Part shown: positions 38,851-48,859 of the stretch, one piece after another
How the letters are laid out: every line of letters begins with the position of its first letter
Numbering within the stretch: the first letter of the stretch is position 1
Assembly: GCF_014844055.1 (NCBI RefSeq)
Contig: NZ_CP062167.1
Location: forward strand, 1,255,501-1,319,500
Direction of reading: 5' to 3'
DNA: 64,000 nt
From: Aureimonas sp. OT7
GTDB taxonomy: Bacteria; Pseudomonadota; Alphaproteobacteria; Rhizobiales; Rhizobiaceae
Translations under genes and position numbers: made by a program
Notes under the pieces: generated by a model
The model's database searches: none
The model's input: only the letters and a program-made list of their open reading frames with translations
What the model was told of the DNA's origin: nothing

Positions 38851-38939
38851 CGGGTCGGCATGGCCTGGCCGCCACAGCCGGCTATCGCTCCCAGTACCAT
38901 GCGACATACATCCGGCTGCGTTCGTGGCCGCGACGCTGG

Positions 38940-39335
38940 TTACGCTTCGGTGGGCACCGGGGTCGGGCTGCCGGCGCCATCCAGGGCGACCATGGTGAAG
39001 ACGCCTTCCGTCACCTTGACGAGATCGCGCGTCAGATAGCGCTGCGCCCAGGCCTCCACCGCGATCCGGATGGAGGTGCGCCCGACGCGCTCGATGGCGG
39101 TGTAGACGTTCAGCGTATCGCCGATCTTGACGGGGCGGTTGAAGACGAGCTTGTCCACCGCGACGGTGGCGACGCGGCCGTGTGCGCGCTCGACGCCGCG
39201 AATGCCGGCCGCCAGGTCCATCTGCGACATGACCCAGCCGCCGAAGATGTCGCCCGCCGCATTGGCGTCGGCCGGCATCGCCGGCACCCGGACCGTCAGC
39301 TCGCCCGCCGGCGTCTCGCTGGCCTGCTGAATCAT
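38940..39335 (-). CDS. Acyl-CoA thioesterase (YciA-type hot-dog)
   Basis: 131 aa hot-dog domain of the cytosolic acyl-CoA hydrolase group. The characteristic N-terminal segment is PADANAAGDIFGGWVMSQMDLAAGI, with the catalytic Asp. ATG 39335 has a strong GAGGGGAG ribosome site upstream; the longer open frame is not supported. It hydrolyses acyl-CoAs to free acids and CoA. Confidence 0.92.
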   Translation of the reverse strand: MIQQASETPAGELTVRVPAMPADANAAGDIFGGWVMSQMDLAAGIRGVERAHGRVATVAVDKLVFNRPVKIGDTLNVYTAIERVGRTSIRIAVEAWAQRYLTRDLVKVTEGVFTMVALDGAGSPTPVPTEA

Positions 39336-39397
39336 GTTGCTTCGCTCCCCTCGCGGCACCGTACGGCCCAACGAGATACATGACTGTATCGGCAGGT

Positions 39398-40288
39398 TCA
39401 ATTTCCGCGGCGGCGTGCCTGCCACGCGGCCGGCCCCACTTCCACCAGAAGCATCGCGGCGAAGATCAGCCCGCATCCGGCCAAGGCCACCGGGCCGAGC
39501 CGCTCGCCGAGGATGAGCGCGCCGAAGAGGCCGGCGAAAAGCGTTTCGGATGACAGCATCACCGCCGCCTGCGGGCCGGTCGTATGCTGTTGGGCCACCA
39601 CCTGTACGGTGAAGCCGAGTGCGACGGATACCAGCCCCGCATACAGGATTTCCGGCGCCGCCGCGGCGATTTCGGACAGGCCGGTATCCTCAAGAAACAG
39701 CGCACCGACGCTGGAAAGCCCGCCTGCAACCAGAAACTGCGTCGCCGACAGGGCGAAGGGGCGCCCGGCGCCCGGGGCGAAGCGACCGATGAACAAGATT
39801 TGCAGCGCCCAGAAAACGGCGCCCGCAAGTACCAGCATGTCACCGCCTGACAGCGGCCCCAGATGCCCGCCGCCGGTCAGCACGATGCCGACGAAGGCCA
39901 TCGGCGCCGCCATCAGGATGACGGGATGCGAACGGTTGCGAAACAGCGCCAGCGCAAGCAGCGGCGTCAACACGACATAGAGACCCGTCAGGAAACCGGC
40001 ATTGGTGACGCTGGTATGGACCATGCCGATCTGTTGCAGGATCGATCCGGCGAAGAGGAATAGACCGATGGCGACATAGCCGTGCCACTGCCGCCCGGAC
40101 AGGGGCGCGGCGGCGCGGAGCGCCTCCAGCCGCACGAGCGGCAACAGCGCGAGCCCGCCGACCAGGAAGCGCAACCCGTTGTAGGACCACGGCCCGATCT
40201 TCTCCATGGCGGTCGACTGCGCGACAAAGCCCATGCCCCACACGGCACCGGCGAAGAGCAGCAGGAGATTGGCGGTTACGCGGGACAT
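39398..40288 (-). CDS. EamA/DMT-family transporter
   Basis: 296 aa with ten predicted membrane segments in two EamA repeats (ANLLLLFAGAVWGMGFVAQ... and GDMLVLAGAVFWALQILFIGRFA...), each starting with the G-A-x-x-W-G/A pattern. Members export amino acids or other metabolites; the substrate is not predictable. It is divergent from the PRC-barrel gene. Confidence 0.9.
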   Translation of the reverse strand: MSRVTANLLLLFAGAVWGMGFVAQSTAMEKIGPWSYNGLRFLVGGLALLPLVRLEALRAAAPLSGRQWHGYVAIGLFLFAGSILQQIGMVHTSVTNAGFLTGLYVVLTPLLALALFRNRSHPVILMAAPMAFVGIVLTGGGHLGPLSGGDMLVLAGAVFWALQILFIGRFAPGAGRPFALSATQFLVAGGLSSVGALFLEDTGLSEIAAAAPEILYAGLVSVALGFTVQVVAQQHTTGPQAAVMLSSETLFAGLFGALILGERLGPVALAGCGLIFAAMLLVEVGPAAWQARRRGN

Positions 40289-40422
40289 GCGGGCAGGTCT
40301 TCAGGCAGAATTCGCAAGTCCGTGATCGGGAAAGTTGGAACCAAAGCGTGTGCCTGCGCCTTTCGCACCCCGCAGGCCGATGGCGCATCCGCTACGGCCG
40401 GCTTACGAATAGAGAGGCATTT

Positions 40423-40860
40423 ATGAAGAACATCCTGATCGCCGCCAGCATTGCAGCCCTTATGAGCGGAAGCGCGATGGCGCAGACGAGCGCCACGACG
40501 CCGGCCCCCGCCTCCGACAATCCGGTCATCGTCGTGTTGCCTCCGGTTACGCAGGGTGCGGCGCCGGCGCATTTCCTGATCGACGATCTGGACGATGAGG
40601 ATGTCTATGGCGTCGATGGCGCGAAGATCGGCGAGATCGAAGACTTCGTCGTCGACACCGAGGGGCAGATCGCGGCGGTGGTTGTCGAGGTCGGCGGCTT
40701 CCTCGGCATCGGCGAGAAGGAAGTGCTCGTGGACTGGTCCGCCCTCGACATCCAGGTCACCGATGGCGACCTGCGCGTCAACGCACCCACGCTGACCCGC
40801 GAGGAGCTCGAGGCTGCCGCCGATGTGGATGTCGATGCCATGGTGCTCGGCCGCGACTGA
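40423..40860 (+). CDS. Exported PRC-barrel domain protein
   Basis: 145 aa with a signal peptide (MKNILIAASIAALMSGSAMA, then Q) and an AGAGAGG ribosome site. A PRC-barrel beta domain follows at ~45-110 (DDLDDEDVYGVDGAKIGEIEDFVVDTEGQIAAVVVEVGGFLGIGEKEVLVDWSAL). The mature protein is strongly acidic. Periplasmic PRC-barrel proteins of this sort are common in rhizobia; their function is unknown. Confidence 0.85.
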   Translation: MKNILIAASIAALMSGSAMAQTSATTPAPASDNPVIVVLPPVTQGAAPAHFLIDDLDDEDVYGVDGAKIGEIEDFVVDTEGQIAAVVVEVGGFLGIGEKEVLVDWSALDIQVTDGDLRVNAPTLTREELEAAADVDVDAMVLGRD

Positions 40861-40883
40861 CGCCTTTACCGGACGCCCGCCCT

Positions 40884-41501
40884 TCATCCGGCGGGCGTCC
40901 ATTCTTTCGGCTTGAAGCCGGGCAGGGCCTCGACGCGGGTCAACCAGGCCGTGACTTCGCGGAACGGGCCGAGGTCGAACCCGCCTTCCGCCGCATCACG
41001 CGTGTAGGGATACAGCGCGATATCCGCGAGGCTTGGCCGCTCGCCTGCGAAAAACGCAGAGCCGCCTAGTGCGCGGTCCATCACTTCCAGCGCGGAATTG
41101 CCCCTTTCCAGCGTCGTCTTCATCCGCTCGGGCGTCGCCGCGGCCTTGCGCTCGGGATAGACGGTCAGGGCGCGGCGGACCGCAATCGCCGGCTCATGCT
41201 GGTTCTGCTCGAAGAACATCCATTGAAGCATCCGCGCGCGATCATAGGGATCCGCCGGCACGAAATCGGTCCCTTCGCCAAGATAGTTCAGGATCGCGCC
41301 CGACTCCGCCAGGAAGCGGCCGTCTTCCAGCTCCAGCAGCGGGCACTGGCCGATCGGGTTGCGGCCCAGGAAGGTGTCCGTACGCGTGGAGCCGTCCCGC
41401 GTCGAAAACTCGACATGCTCGAAGGGACTCCCGGTAAGAGCCATCAGAAGGCGCGGCTTGTAGCAATTGCCACTATCCAGCATTCCGTAAATACGCAGCA
41501 C
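40884..41501 (-). CDS. Glutathione S-transferase
   Basis: 205 aa, distinct from the GST at 20012. The thioredoxin-like domain starts LRIYGMLDSGNCYKPRLLMALTG with Ser at the active site, then GQCPLLELEDGRFLAESGAILNYLGEG for GSH binding. The C-terminal helical domain has the folding motif region GERPSLADIALYPYTR. The substrate is unknown. Confidence 0.9.
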   Translation of the reverse strand: MLRIYGMLDSGNCYKPRLLMALTGSPFEHVEFSTRDGSTRTDTFLGRNPIGQCPLLELEDGRFLAESGAILNYLGEGTDFVPADPYDRARMLQWMFFEQNQHEPAIAVRRALTVYPERKAAATPERMKTTLERGNSALEVMDRALGGSAFFAGERPSLADIALYPYTRDAAEGGFDLGPFREVTAWLTRVEALPGFKPKEWTPAG

Positions 41502-41621
41502 GGTCTGATGCCTCCGATCCGAAAGTGTTCGGGCGCGACGCTACCGACCGCGTGCGGGGACGGCAAATTCATAATGACGCGGCCGTGCATCACATTAATT
41601 GATGCAGACGATGCCGAATAA

Positions 41622-42908
<1,287 letters not shown>

Positions 42909-42933
42909 GCGGCGGCGCCATCCCGAACGATCG

Positions 42934-42962
42934 AAGCCCGCGTCATTCGGCGCGGGCTTTTT
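42934..42962 (+). terminator. Rho-independent terminator of aatA
   Basis: AAGCCCGCG (42934-42942) pairs with CGCGGGCTT (42951-42959) around an 8-nt loop and is followed by a T run (five T's at 42958-42962). It lies 25 nt after the aatA stop. Confidence 0.85.
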
Positions 42963-42986
42963 CGTGCAGGATGCCGGCGACAGGGC

Positions 42987-43015
42987 AAAAAAAAGCCGGG
43001 TTCGAAAACCCGGCT
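42987..43015 (-). terminator. Rho-independent terminator for lsrB (minus strand)
   Basis: Stem AGCCGGGTT / AACCCGGCT (42994-43002, 43007-43015) with tetraloop CGAA. On the minus strand it is followed by eight T's (A run at 42987-42994). It lies ~180 nt downstream of the LysR gene, and nothing else is coded between. Confidence 0.85.
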
Positions 43016-43195
43016 AAATCGAAGGGCTGCATATGGCAACCCTGGGAGGAAACGGTCGGGCGGAGGAATGGGAGGAGGTATTCCCCGGCCGCGACTGACT
43101 ATCAAAATAGCGGTTCCCGGCTGGACAACCAGAGCCGATTGCACATGCCAGCCATGCACATTTGCATGGCGCGACCAAAACGTGTTTCGGTTGCC

Positions 43196-44092
43196 TCAGA
43201 AGGCCCAGGTGCGGGCCTTGGCGATCAGGAAGTCGCGGAACACCTTGAGCTTGGCCGCCTCGCGCAACTGTTCCGGATAGCAGAGATAGGTGTCGAAGGC
43301 CGGCATCTCCATCTCGGGCAGCACCTGCACGAGCTTGGAGTCCTTGTCGATCATATAGTCGGGCAGCAGCGCCAGCCCGATCCCGCGCTCGATGGCGGAC
43401 TTGATCGCCATGAGGTTGTTGATCTGCAGGACGGCCGGGCGCGTCATGCCTTCCGGAAGCCCCACGGTTTCCAGTGTGTTGAGATTGCGCAGATAGGGCG
43501 GTGCCGGCTCGCCGAAGGTGATCAGCCGGTGGCGGTCGAGATCCGTGATGGTCTCGGGGCGGCCATAGCGTTGCAGGTAGCTGGGCGCGGCGTAGACATG
43601 CAGATGCACGGTGAACAGGCGGCGCTGGATCAGGTCCGGCTGCTGGGGCTGGCGCAGGCGGATGGCGCAATCCGCCTTGCGCATGGTGAGGTCGATTTCC
43701 TCGTTGTCGAACACGAGCTGCAGTTCGAGCTCGGGATAGAGTTCGAGGAACTCCTGCGCGCGGTGTGTCAGCCAGCCGGAGCCGAGGCCCACCGTGGTGG
43801 TGACGCGCAGCCGGCCGCTGGGCTTTTCGCGCGTTTCGGTCAACTGCATGCGGACGGTTTCGAGCTGCTTGAGCACATCCGTGGCGGTGCGGAACAGGAT
43901 TTCGCCCTGCTCGGAAAGCACCAGGCCGCGCGCGTGACGGTGGAAGAGGGGAGCGCCGATCTCCTGTTCGAGCGCGGCGACCTGCCGGCTGATCGCCGAC
44001 TGGCTCAGGTTCAGCGCGTTGGCGGCATGGGTGAAGGAGCCGGCCTCCGCCGCTGCGTGGAATATGCGCAGCTTGTCCCAGTCAAGCGCCAT
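43196..44092 (-). CDS. lsrB: LysR-family regulator LsrB/VtlR
   Basis: 298 aa. The N-terminal HTH (MALDWDKLRIFHAAAEAGSFTHAANALNLSQSAISRQVAALE) is followed by the LysR effector domain. Position directly downstream of trxB on the same strand, together with the N-terminus, identifies it as the LsrB (Sinorhizobium) / VtlR (Brucella) orthologue. Those proteins are needed for symbiosis or virulence, respond to redox state and activate small RNA genes. An effector-domain cysteine, as used for redox sensing in LsrB, is present in LTMRKADCAIRLRQPQ. Confidence 0.88.
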   Translation of the reverse strand: MALDWDKLRIFHAAAEAGSFTHAANALNLSQSAISRQVAALEQEIGAPLFHRHARGLVLSEQGEILFRTATDVLKQLETVRMQLTETREKPSGRLRVTTTVGLGSGWLTHRAQEFLELYPELELQLVFDNEEIDLTMRKADCAIRLRQPQQPDLIQRRLFTVHLHVYAAPSYLQRYGRPETITDLDRHRLITFGEPAPPYLRNLNTLETVGLPEGMTRPAVLQINNLMAIKSAIERGIGLALLPDYMIDKDSKLVQVLPEMEMPAFDTYLCYPEQLREAAKLKVFRDFLIAKARTWAF

Positions 44093-44131
44093 CGATCCGT
44101 CCCGCTTTCTCTCTTGGTTTGCCGGTGCCTT

Positions 44132-45109
44132 TTATTCCGCCGCCTGCCGCTCGGCAGGGGCATCGGTGCGCGCCGCCAGCCAGCGCTCGGCCTCCAGGGC
44201 GGCCATGCAGCCAAGCCCGGCCGCCGTCACCGCCTGGCGGTAGGTGTCGTCGGCGACGTCGCCGGCCGCATAGACACCCTCGACCGATGTCTGCGTGGTG
44301 CCCGGCTCCACCCAGAGATAGCCGCCCGGCTTGGTGCGCAACTGGCCGGAGAAGAGTTCGGTTGCCGGCGCATGGCCGATGGCAATGAAGACGCCGTCGG
44401 TTGCCTGCTCGGTGATATCCCCGGTGATGACGTCGCGCAGCCGCACGCCCGTGACCTGCTTCATCGGGTGCTTGATGCCGACCACATCGGCGATCTCGGC
44501 GTTCCAGACGACGGAGACGTTGTCGCGCGCCAGCAGCCGATCCTGCATGATGCGTTCCGCACGGAAGGCGTCGCGCCGATGCACCACCGTGACGCTGCGG
44601 GCGATATGCGAAAGGTAGAGTGCTTCCTCGACCGCCGTGTTGCCGCCGCCCACCACCACGACATCCTTGCCGCGATAGAAGAAGCCGTCGCAGGTGGCGC
44701 ATGCCGAAACGCCGAAGCCCTGGAACTCCGCCTCGGTGTCGAGGCCAAGCCAGCGCGCCTGCGCGCCGGTGGCGATGATGAGGGCGTCGGCCGTATAGAC
44801 GACGCCGCCGTCGCCACGCAGGCGGAACGGCCGCACCGACAAATCCGCCTCGACGATCAGGTCGGCGGCCATCTCCGTGCCCATGGCAAGGGCCTGCGCC
44901 TTCATCTGCTCCATCAGCCAGGGGCCCTGGATCGGGTCGGCGAACCCCGGATAGTTCTCGACGTCGGACGTGATGGTGAGCTGCCCGCCCTCCTGGAGCC
45001 CGGCCACCATCAGCGGCTTCAGCATGGCGCGCGCCGCATAGATGGCGGCGGTATAGCCGGCCGGCCCGGAGCCGACGATGAGAACTTCGGCGTGACGCTC
45101 GACGGTCAT
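44132..45109 (-). CDS. trxB: Thioredoxin-disulfide reductase
   Basis: 325 aa flavoprotein that reduces thioredoxin with NADPH. FAD motif VLIVGSGPAGYTAAIYAARA at the N-terminus, redox pair CATC (SACATCDGFFY), NADPH motif VVVGGGNTAVEEALYLS and C-terminal FAD segment VYAAGDVADDTYRQAVTAAGLGC are all intact. ATG 45109 is chosen at the start of the fold. Followed 39 nt later by lsrB. Confidence 0.96.
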   Translation of the reverse strand: MTVERHAEVLIVGSGPAGYTAAIYAARAMLKPLMVAGLQEGGQLTITSDVENYPGFADPIQGPWLMEQMKAQALAMGTEMAADLIVEADLSVRPFRLRGDGGVVYTADALIIATGAQARWLGLDTEAEFQGFGVSACATCDGFFYRGKDVVVVGGGNTAVEEALYLSHIARSVTVVHRRDAFRAERIMQDRLLARDNVSVVWNAEIADVVGIKHPMKQVTGVRLRDVITGDITEQATDGVFIAIGHAPATELFSGQLRTKPGGYLWVEPGTTQTSVEGVYAAGDVADDTYRQAVTAAGLGCMAALEAERWLAARTDAPAERQAAE

Positions 45110-45503
45110 GGCGCTGATTCCGTGTTGATGCCTCGGTGTCCCGCAAGTGGCTCGCGGCACGTTATCTTTCAATAGAGGACGTGCAGGGGCGACACAACAA
45201 GGGGTGGCTAGAAAGCCACAGGGCTCTGCGGGGCGGGCCGGAGCTCCGCGCGCGGCTTGACCGGCGGATATTTGGATGGCTTTATGGCGCCTCTCGTCAA
45301 CGAAGCAGACAGAAAGGGGGCGGCTGAATGAACAATCCGGATTTCGCACGCCCCTCGACGATCCAGGCGTAGGTACCGCCTTCCGCTCGTCCGCCGCCCA
45401 ACCCGGCCGGCCCACCGCTTCGCCTTCCGCAGAGCACATCTCCATCACTGCCGGACGTCCGATTCGTCCGCGATGAAGGGCGGCCTCCGCGCCGCATCGA
45501 ACC
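45110..45503. other. Divergent intergenic region between trxB and the ABC exporter
   Basis: 394 nt with no conserved coding sequence. The one clear signal is a promoter-like pair on the plus strand at 45257-45285. A 14-codon ATG ORF at 45328 with a purine-rich upstream region was noted but has no support. Confidence 0.5.
45257..45285 (+). promoter_or_regulatory. Possible promoter for the ABC exporter gene
   Basis: TTGACC (45257-45262) and CTTTAT (45280-45285) with a 17-nt spacer, ~220 nt upstream of the ABC gene start. Moderate match to sigma70 consensus. Confidence 0.35.
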
Positions 45504-47303
45504 ATGACCCAGCCGTCCAAGAGCGGGCGCAGCGCCTATCGCCGCGTCCTGTCCTTCACCTTTTCCAACTGGCGCAGCGAGTGGCGACTGGTCGCCACGA
45601 TCCTGTGCACGATCACGCTGGCAACGCTGGCCGACATCGCCATGCCCGTCTTCGCGGGGCGGCTGGTGGATGCGATTGCCTCTTCCGGCGCCGGCGGCGG
45701 GCTCTATACGGCCCTTGGCGCACTTGCCGCCATGGCCGTGCTCGGGTTCGCCTATGTCGTGCTGCGGCACATCGCCTGGGCGGCGGTCGTGCCGATGACC
45801 CTTCGCATCATGGAGCGCGTCTCGCGCGGCGGCTTCGCTCAGGTGCAGCGATTCTCCGCGGACTGGCACGCCAACAGTTTCTCGGGCTCCACCGTGCGGC
45901 AGATCACGCGCGGCATGTGGTCCCTGGATATCATGCACGACGTGCTCCTGCTGGCGCTCTGGCCGTCGCTGGTGGTGCTGGTGGGCGCGGTCGCCATCCT
46001 CGGCTGGCAATGGCCGGTGATGGGTCTTGCCATGGGCGTCGGCGCCATCGCCTACATCCTCGTCACGATCGTCCTGTCGGTGCGCTGGATCGCGCCGGCG
46101 GCCCGCCTTTCCAACCGCATGGATACGCGCATCGGCGGCGTGCTGGCCGATGCGCTGGCCTGCAACGCCGTCGTCAAGGCGTTCGGCGCGGAGGCGCGGG
46201 AAGAGGAGCGGCTTGCCGACGCGACGCAGGAATGGAAACGGCGCACCGCCGTTACCTGGATGCGCCACACCTGGGCCGGGTCGCTGCAGACCGTGCTTTT
46301 GTGGATCACGCGGATCGGCCTTGCCGGGCTTGCCTTGTATCTCTGGCATACCGGGCAGGCGACGCCGGGCGACGTCACTTACGTACTGACCACCTACTTC
46401 GTGCTGCAGGGCTATCTCCGCGACATCGGCATGCATGTGAACAACCTGCAGCGCTCGGTGAACGAGATGGAAGAGCTGGTGGACCTTCACGACGAGGCGC
46501 CCCAGATCGTCGACGCACCGGATGCCGAACCCCTGCGCGTGACCGAGGGTGCGATTGCCTTCGACACGGTGGATTTCCGCTACGGCAGCCACGCGACGCC
46601 GCTCTACCAGGGCCTGGATGTGGTCATCCCGGCCGGGCAGAGCGTCGGGCTGGTGGGCCATTCCGGCTCCGGAAAGACGACGTTCGTCAAGCTGATCCAG
46701 CGTCTGTACGACGTTACCGGCGGCGCGATCCGGATCGACGGCCAGGACGTTGCCCATGTCACGCAGCAGTCCCTGCGCCAGAACGTGGCCATCGTGCCGC
46801 AGGAATCCATCCTGTTCCACCGCACGCTGTCGGAGAACATCGCCTACGGGCGGCCGGGGGCCACGCAGGGCGAGATCGAGCATGCGGCGCGGCTGGCCTC
46901 CGCCCACGACTTCATCATGCGGCTGCCGCAGGGGTACGAAACCCTCGTCGGCGAGCGCGGCGTGAAGCTGTCCGGCGGCGAGCGCCAGCGCGTGGCCCTG
47001 GCGCGCGCCTTCCTGGCCGATTGCCCGATCCTGATCCTCGACGAGGCGACTTCGGCGCTGGATTCGGAATCGGAGCTGCTGATCCAGAAGGCGATGGAGC
47101 GTCTCATGGCCGGGCGCACCGCGCTGGTCATCGCGCACCGGCTGTCGACGGTGCGCACGCTGGACCGGATCCTGGTGTTCGACAGGGGACGGATCGTGGA
47201 GGACGGCACCCATGCCGAGCTGCTCAAGCGGCGCGGCGGCATCTATCGCCGCCTGACCGAGCAGCAGGCCGGCGCATCGACCGAACAGATGCGGGCAGGC
47301 TGA
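45504..47303 (+). CDS. ABC exporter, fused permease and ATPase
   Basis: 599 aa half-transporter with six membrane spans (~25-320) and an ATPase domain: Walker A GHSGSGKTT, Q-loop VPQESILFHRT, signature LSGGERQR, Walker B ILILDEATSALDSES, H-loop AHRLST. It is diverged from the exporter at 9340. It is alone in its transcription unit, divergent from trxB, so there is no contextual clue to substrate. A strong palindrome overlaps its stop codon. Confidence 0.9.
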   Translation: MTQPSKSGRSAYRRVLSFTFSNWRSEWRLVATILCTITLATLADIAMPVFAGRLVDAIASSGAGGGLYTALGALAAMAVLGFAYVVLRHIAWAAVVPMTLRIMERVSRGGFAQVQRFSADWHANSFSGSTVRQITRGMWSLDIMHDVLLLALWPSLVVLVGAVAILGWQWPVMGLAMGVGAIAYILVTIVLSVRWIAPAARLSNRMDTRIGGVLADALACNAVVKAFGAEAREEERLADATQEWKRRTAVTWMRHTWAGSLQTVLLWITRIGLAGLALYLWHTGQATPGDVTYVLTTYFVLQGYLRDIGMHVNNLQRSVNEMEELVDLHDEAPQIVDAPDAEPLRVTEGAIAFDTVDFRYGSHATPLYQGLDVVIPAGQSVGLVGHSGSGKTTFVKLIQRLYDVTGGAIRIDGQDVAHVTQQSLRQNVAIVPQESILFHRTLSENIAYGRPGATQGEIEHAARLASAHDFIMRLPQGYETLVGERGVKLSGGERQRVALARAFLADCPILILDEATSALDSESELLIQKAMERLMAGRTALVIAHRLSTVRTLDRILVFDRGRIVEDGTHAELLKRRGGIYRRLTEQQAGASTEQMRAG

Positions 47304-47342
47304 CGAGCCTGCCCGCAGGGGGCGCGCATCGTGCGGGCAGGG
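47291..47342 (+). repeat. Three-armed inverted repeat at the end of the ABC gene
   Basis: GCGGGCAGGCT (47291-47301) and AGCCTGCCCGC (47306-47316) form a perfect 11-bp hairpin that includes the TGA stop. The same left arm, GCGGGCAGG, recurs at 47334-47342, so the middle arm can pair with either. There is no T run, so a simple terminator is unlikely. Confidence 0.6.
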
Positions 47343-47413
47343 GTCTCGTATCTTTCCCCACACCTCGTTAGCCTTTAGAACGACGAAGACGAACTCTGAT
47401 CGGGGCGCGTGGT

Positions 47414-48859
47414 ATTTTCAGGATCGTTTCCCATGTCTCGTCGATCTTCGGCCTGGCCCTGGCCGGGGCGATGCTGCTGCCCGCATTGGTCGACTTCGCG
47501 GACGGCAACGACGACTACCTCGTCTTCGTGGGATCATCCCTGCTGATCGCCGCGCTCTGCAGCCTCGTTGCCGTCGCGACGCGCGGCCCGCGCGTGCAGC
47601 CTTCGCCGCGCCTCGGCTTCGTGCTGGTGACGGGGGTCTGGCTGGTCAGCTGCGCGGTTGCGGCGGTGCCGCTCTACATGGCGTCCATCGGGCTGACGGT
47701 ATCCGACGCCGTCTTCGAATCGGTCTCGGGGCTGACGACCACCGGCGCCACCGTCATCAACGGTCTCGACGACATGCCGCGCGGAATCCTGTTGTGGCGC
47801 TCGCTTCTCAACTGGCTCGGCGGCATCGGCATCGTCGGCATGGTGCTGTTGATCCTGCCGTCGCTGCGCGTCGGCGGCCTGTCGCTGTTCCACCTCGAAA
47901 GTTCCGACAGGTCGGACAAGATGCTGCCGCGCGTCCAGCAACTGGCCAGCGGCATCGTCTCGGTCTATCTCGTGCTCACGGTCGCCTGCGCCGTCAGCTA
48001 CGGCTCGTTCGGCATGGACGATTTCGATGCCGTCAACCACGCCATGTCGACCGTCGCCACCGGCGGCTTCTCCACCAAGGACGCCAGCCTCGGCTATTTC
48101 GACAATGACGGCATCCTGGCCGTCGCCACCGTCTTCATGACGCTCGGAGCACTCCCTTTCGTTCTGTATATCCGCTTTTTCCTGCCACGGCAGTTCCAGC
48201 GCTGGAGCGATCCGCAGGTGCCCCTGTTCCTCGGCATCTGCGTCGTGGCGACCGCCGTGCTCGTAGCGATGCGCATGGTCCACAACGAGGTGGGCTTCGG
48301 CGAGGCGCTGGTCAGTTCCGCCTTCAACTTCGTTTCGATCATCACCACCACCGGCTTCATATCGGAGGATTTCACCCGCTGGTCGCATGCCGCCGTCGGC
48401 GTCTTCTTCGTCGCCATGTTCATCGGCGGCTGCGCGGGCTCGACCTCCGGCGGCATCAAGGTCAACCGGATCCTGATCCTGTGGAACGTGGTGCAGGCCG
48501 GCTTCGGCCGGCTGCTGCGGCCGCGCTCGGTCCAATCCCTCAAATACGGGCACCGGGATATCTCGGCGGACGGCATCCAGAGCGTCACCATATTCGTTTC
48601 CCTGTTCTTCATGCTGCTGATGCTCGGAACCGCCATGCTGGCGACGCTGGGACTGGATTTCGTCACGGCATTCTCCGGCGCGCTGACGGCGGTAGCCAAT
48701 ACCGGGCCGGGCTTCGGCGACATCATCGGGCCGGCCGGCAATTTTTCCGCCGTCGACGACCCCGCGCTCTGGGTTCTTTCGTTTCTGATGCTGGTCGGGC
48801 GGCTGGAGATCGTCACGGTGCTCATCCTGCTGTCGCCGGCCTTCTGGAGGAACAGATGA
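47414..48859 (+). CDS. trkH: TrkH-type potassium uptake protein
   Basis: About 481 aa. The first canonical start codon in frame is ATG 47471, but that would cut off the first membrane helix. Reading from the ATT at 47414 gives IFRIVSHVSSIFGLALAGAMLLPALVDFA, a complete first segment like other TrkH proteins. The four pore loops are recognisable: LTTTGATVI, ATGGFSTKD, TTTGFISED and ANTGPGFGD. It imports K+ with a cytoplasmic TrkA partner not seen here. The 3' end overlaps the glycosyltransferase gene by 4 nt. Confidence 0.85.
   Translation: MFRIVSHVSSIFGLALAGAMLLPALVDFADGNDDYLVFVGSSLLIAALCSLVAVATRGPRVQPSPRLGFVLVTGVWLVSCAVAAVPLYMASIGLTVSDAVFESVSGLTTTGATVINGLDDMPRGILLWRSLLNWLGGIGIVGMVLLILPSLRVGGLSLFHLESSDRSDKMLPRVQQLASGIVSVYLVLTVACAVSYGSFGMDDFDAVNHAMSTVATGGFSTKDASLGYFDNDGILAVATVFMTLGALPFVLYIRFFLPRQFQRWSDPQVPLFLGICVVATAVLVAMRMVHNEVGFGEALVSSAFNFVSIITTTGFISEDFTRWSHAAVGVFFVAMFIGGCAGSTSGGIKVNRILILWNVVQAGFGRLLRPRSVQSLKYGHRDISADGIQSVTIFVSLFFMLLMLGTAMLATLGLDFVTAFSGALTAVANTGPGFGDIIGPAGNFSAVDDPALWVLSFLMLVGRLEIVTVLILLSPAFWRNR

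Noticed and set aside
43000..43015. GGTTCGAAAACC resembling a tRNA T-arm
   Set aside because: It is the hairpin of a minus-strand terminator with an eight-T tail; no acceptor or anticodon arms surround it.
45328..45372. Mini-ORF of 14 codons with purine-rich upstream sequence
   Set aside because: Too short, no regulatory amino-acid run and no downstream structure to make it a leader peptide.
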